This document shows, in pieces, positions 23,471 to 23,561 of a DNA stretch of 23,561 nt. The position numbers were made by a program, and so were the translations under genes. Numbering within the stretch: position 1 is the stretch's first letter; each line of letters begins with the position of its first letter. A model generated the notes under the pieces. That model was not told where the DNA came from. It made no database searches and saw only the letters and a list, made by a program, of their open reading frames with translations. The stretch comes from a bacterium (GTDB lineage: Bacteria; Zhuqueibacterota; QNDG01; JAFGCO01): the NCBI GenBank assembly GCA_016932575.1, contig JAFGCO010000066.1, positions 1-23,561 of the forward strand. The letters run 5' to 3'.

Positions 23471-23561
23471 TGTGTGTGTATTCCGGCGAAAGTTGCCACC
23501 CATTCCGGAGGAAAGTTTACCACTTAACTCCTCCGCACATATTAACCTAATTTAAAAATAA
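23471..23561. mobile_element. End of an IS21-family-like insertion sequence (partial)
   Basis: Right where homology of the restriction gene stops, the sequence changes to TGTGTGTATTCCGGCGAAAG and shows two tandem, related 22-25 base units: ATTCCGGCGAAAGTTGCCAC (23480-23499) and ATTCCGGAGGAAAGTTTACC (23502-23521). Multiple terminal repeats of the ATTCCGG-x-GAAA...CCAC type beginning with TGT are characteristic of IS21-family ends. The transposase genes would lie beyond the window. The exact first base is between 23471 and 23475. Confidence 0.65.

Larger units (their letters stand above)
19359..23561. mobile_element. Left part of an integrated island at tRNA-Glu (continues beyond the window)
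   Basis: The island shows a shift to AT-rich sequence, a large serine recombinase directly abutting a tRNA gene, a small overlapping ORF, a MerR-like regulator and a type IIG restriction-modification gene. This is the standard content of a recombinase-driven defence island. No second copy of the tRNA-Glu 3' end occurs in the window, so the far boundary lies outside. The exact left boundary (inside the tRNA, or just after its terminator) is not resolved. Confidence 0.65.

Overview
The window looks like a chromosomal segment of a heterotrophic, probably anaerobic bacterium of the Fibrobacterota-Chlorobiota-Bacteroidota (FCB) superphylum. A Calditrichota/KSB1/Ignavibacteria-like lineage fits best, but this is inference from gene content, not a measured placement. 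The support is two secreted proteins with C-terminal type IX secretion (Por) sorting domains, ECF sigma/zf-HC2 operons with exported effectors, and a TM1266-type hydrogenase regulator. Base composition is moderate on the left and becomes clearly AT-rich from about 19,360 onward. TTG and GTG start codons are common.

Left part (1-12,300), all on the + strand, is a carbohydrate region: the tail of an unidentified gene, a GH31 alpha-glycosidase lipoprotein with an inserted PA14 domain, an orphan TM1266-family regulator, an exported GH13 enzyme, and a membrane chemoreceptor-like protein with a sugar-binding-type (PBP1) domain on the cytoplasmic side. Two paralogous secreted CBM9-like proteins with Por tails and a small DUF2809 membrane protein follow. 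A 49-bp promoter-like element is repeated upstream of the GH31 and GH13 genes. Together they suggest export of alpha-glucan/alpha-xyloside-cleaving enzymes, surface carbohydrate-binding proteins and sensing of sugars.

Middle part (12,830-18,280), all on the - strand, holds two consecutive operons of the same design: ECF sigma factor, membrane zf-HC2 anti-sigma factor, exported protein. In one the exported protein is a DUF4097 beta-solenoid with nine exact 18-residue repeats and the anti-sigma factor carries HEAT-like repeats. In the other it is an unrecognised secreted protein. Each sigma gene has an ECF-like promoter motif just upstream, which suggests autoregulation. Strong hairpin terminators bound the units.

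Right part (18,700-23,561) begins with a small membrane protein, then tRNA-His and tRNA-Glu with promoter and terminator. The tRNA-Glu gene marks the edge of a mobile island that runs off the window. The island carries a large serine recombinase whose last codons and stop lie inside the tRNA gene, a small overlapping ORF upstream of it, a MerR-like regulator, and the front half of a type IIG (Eco57I-like) restriction-methylation gene. That gene is cut at the start of its methyltransferase domain by what looks like the end of an IS21-family insertion sequence.

The most unusual item is the chemoreceptor-like protein, because its PBP1 sugar-binding lobes appear in reversed (circularly permuted) order between HAMP and MCP modules.
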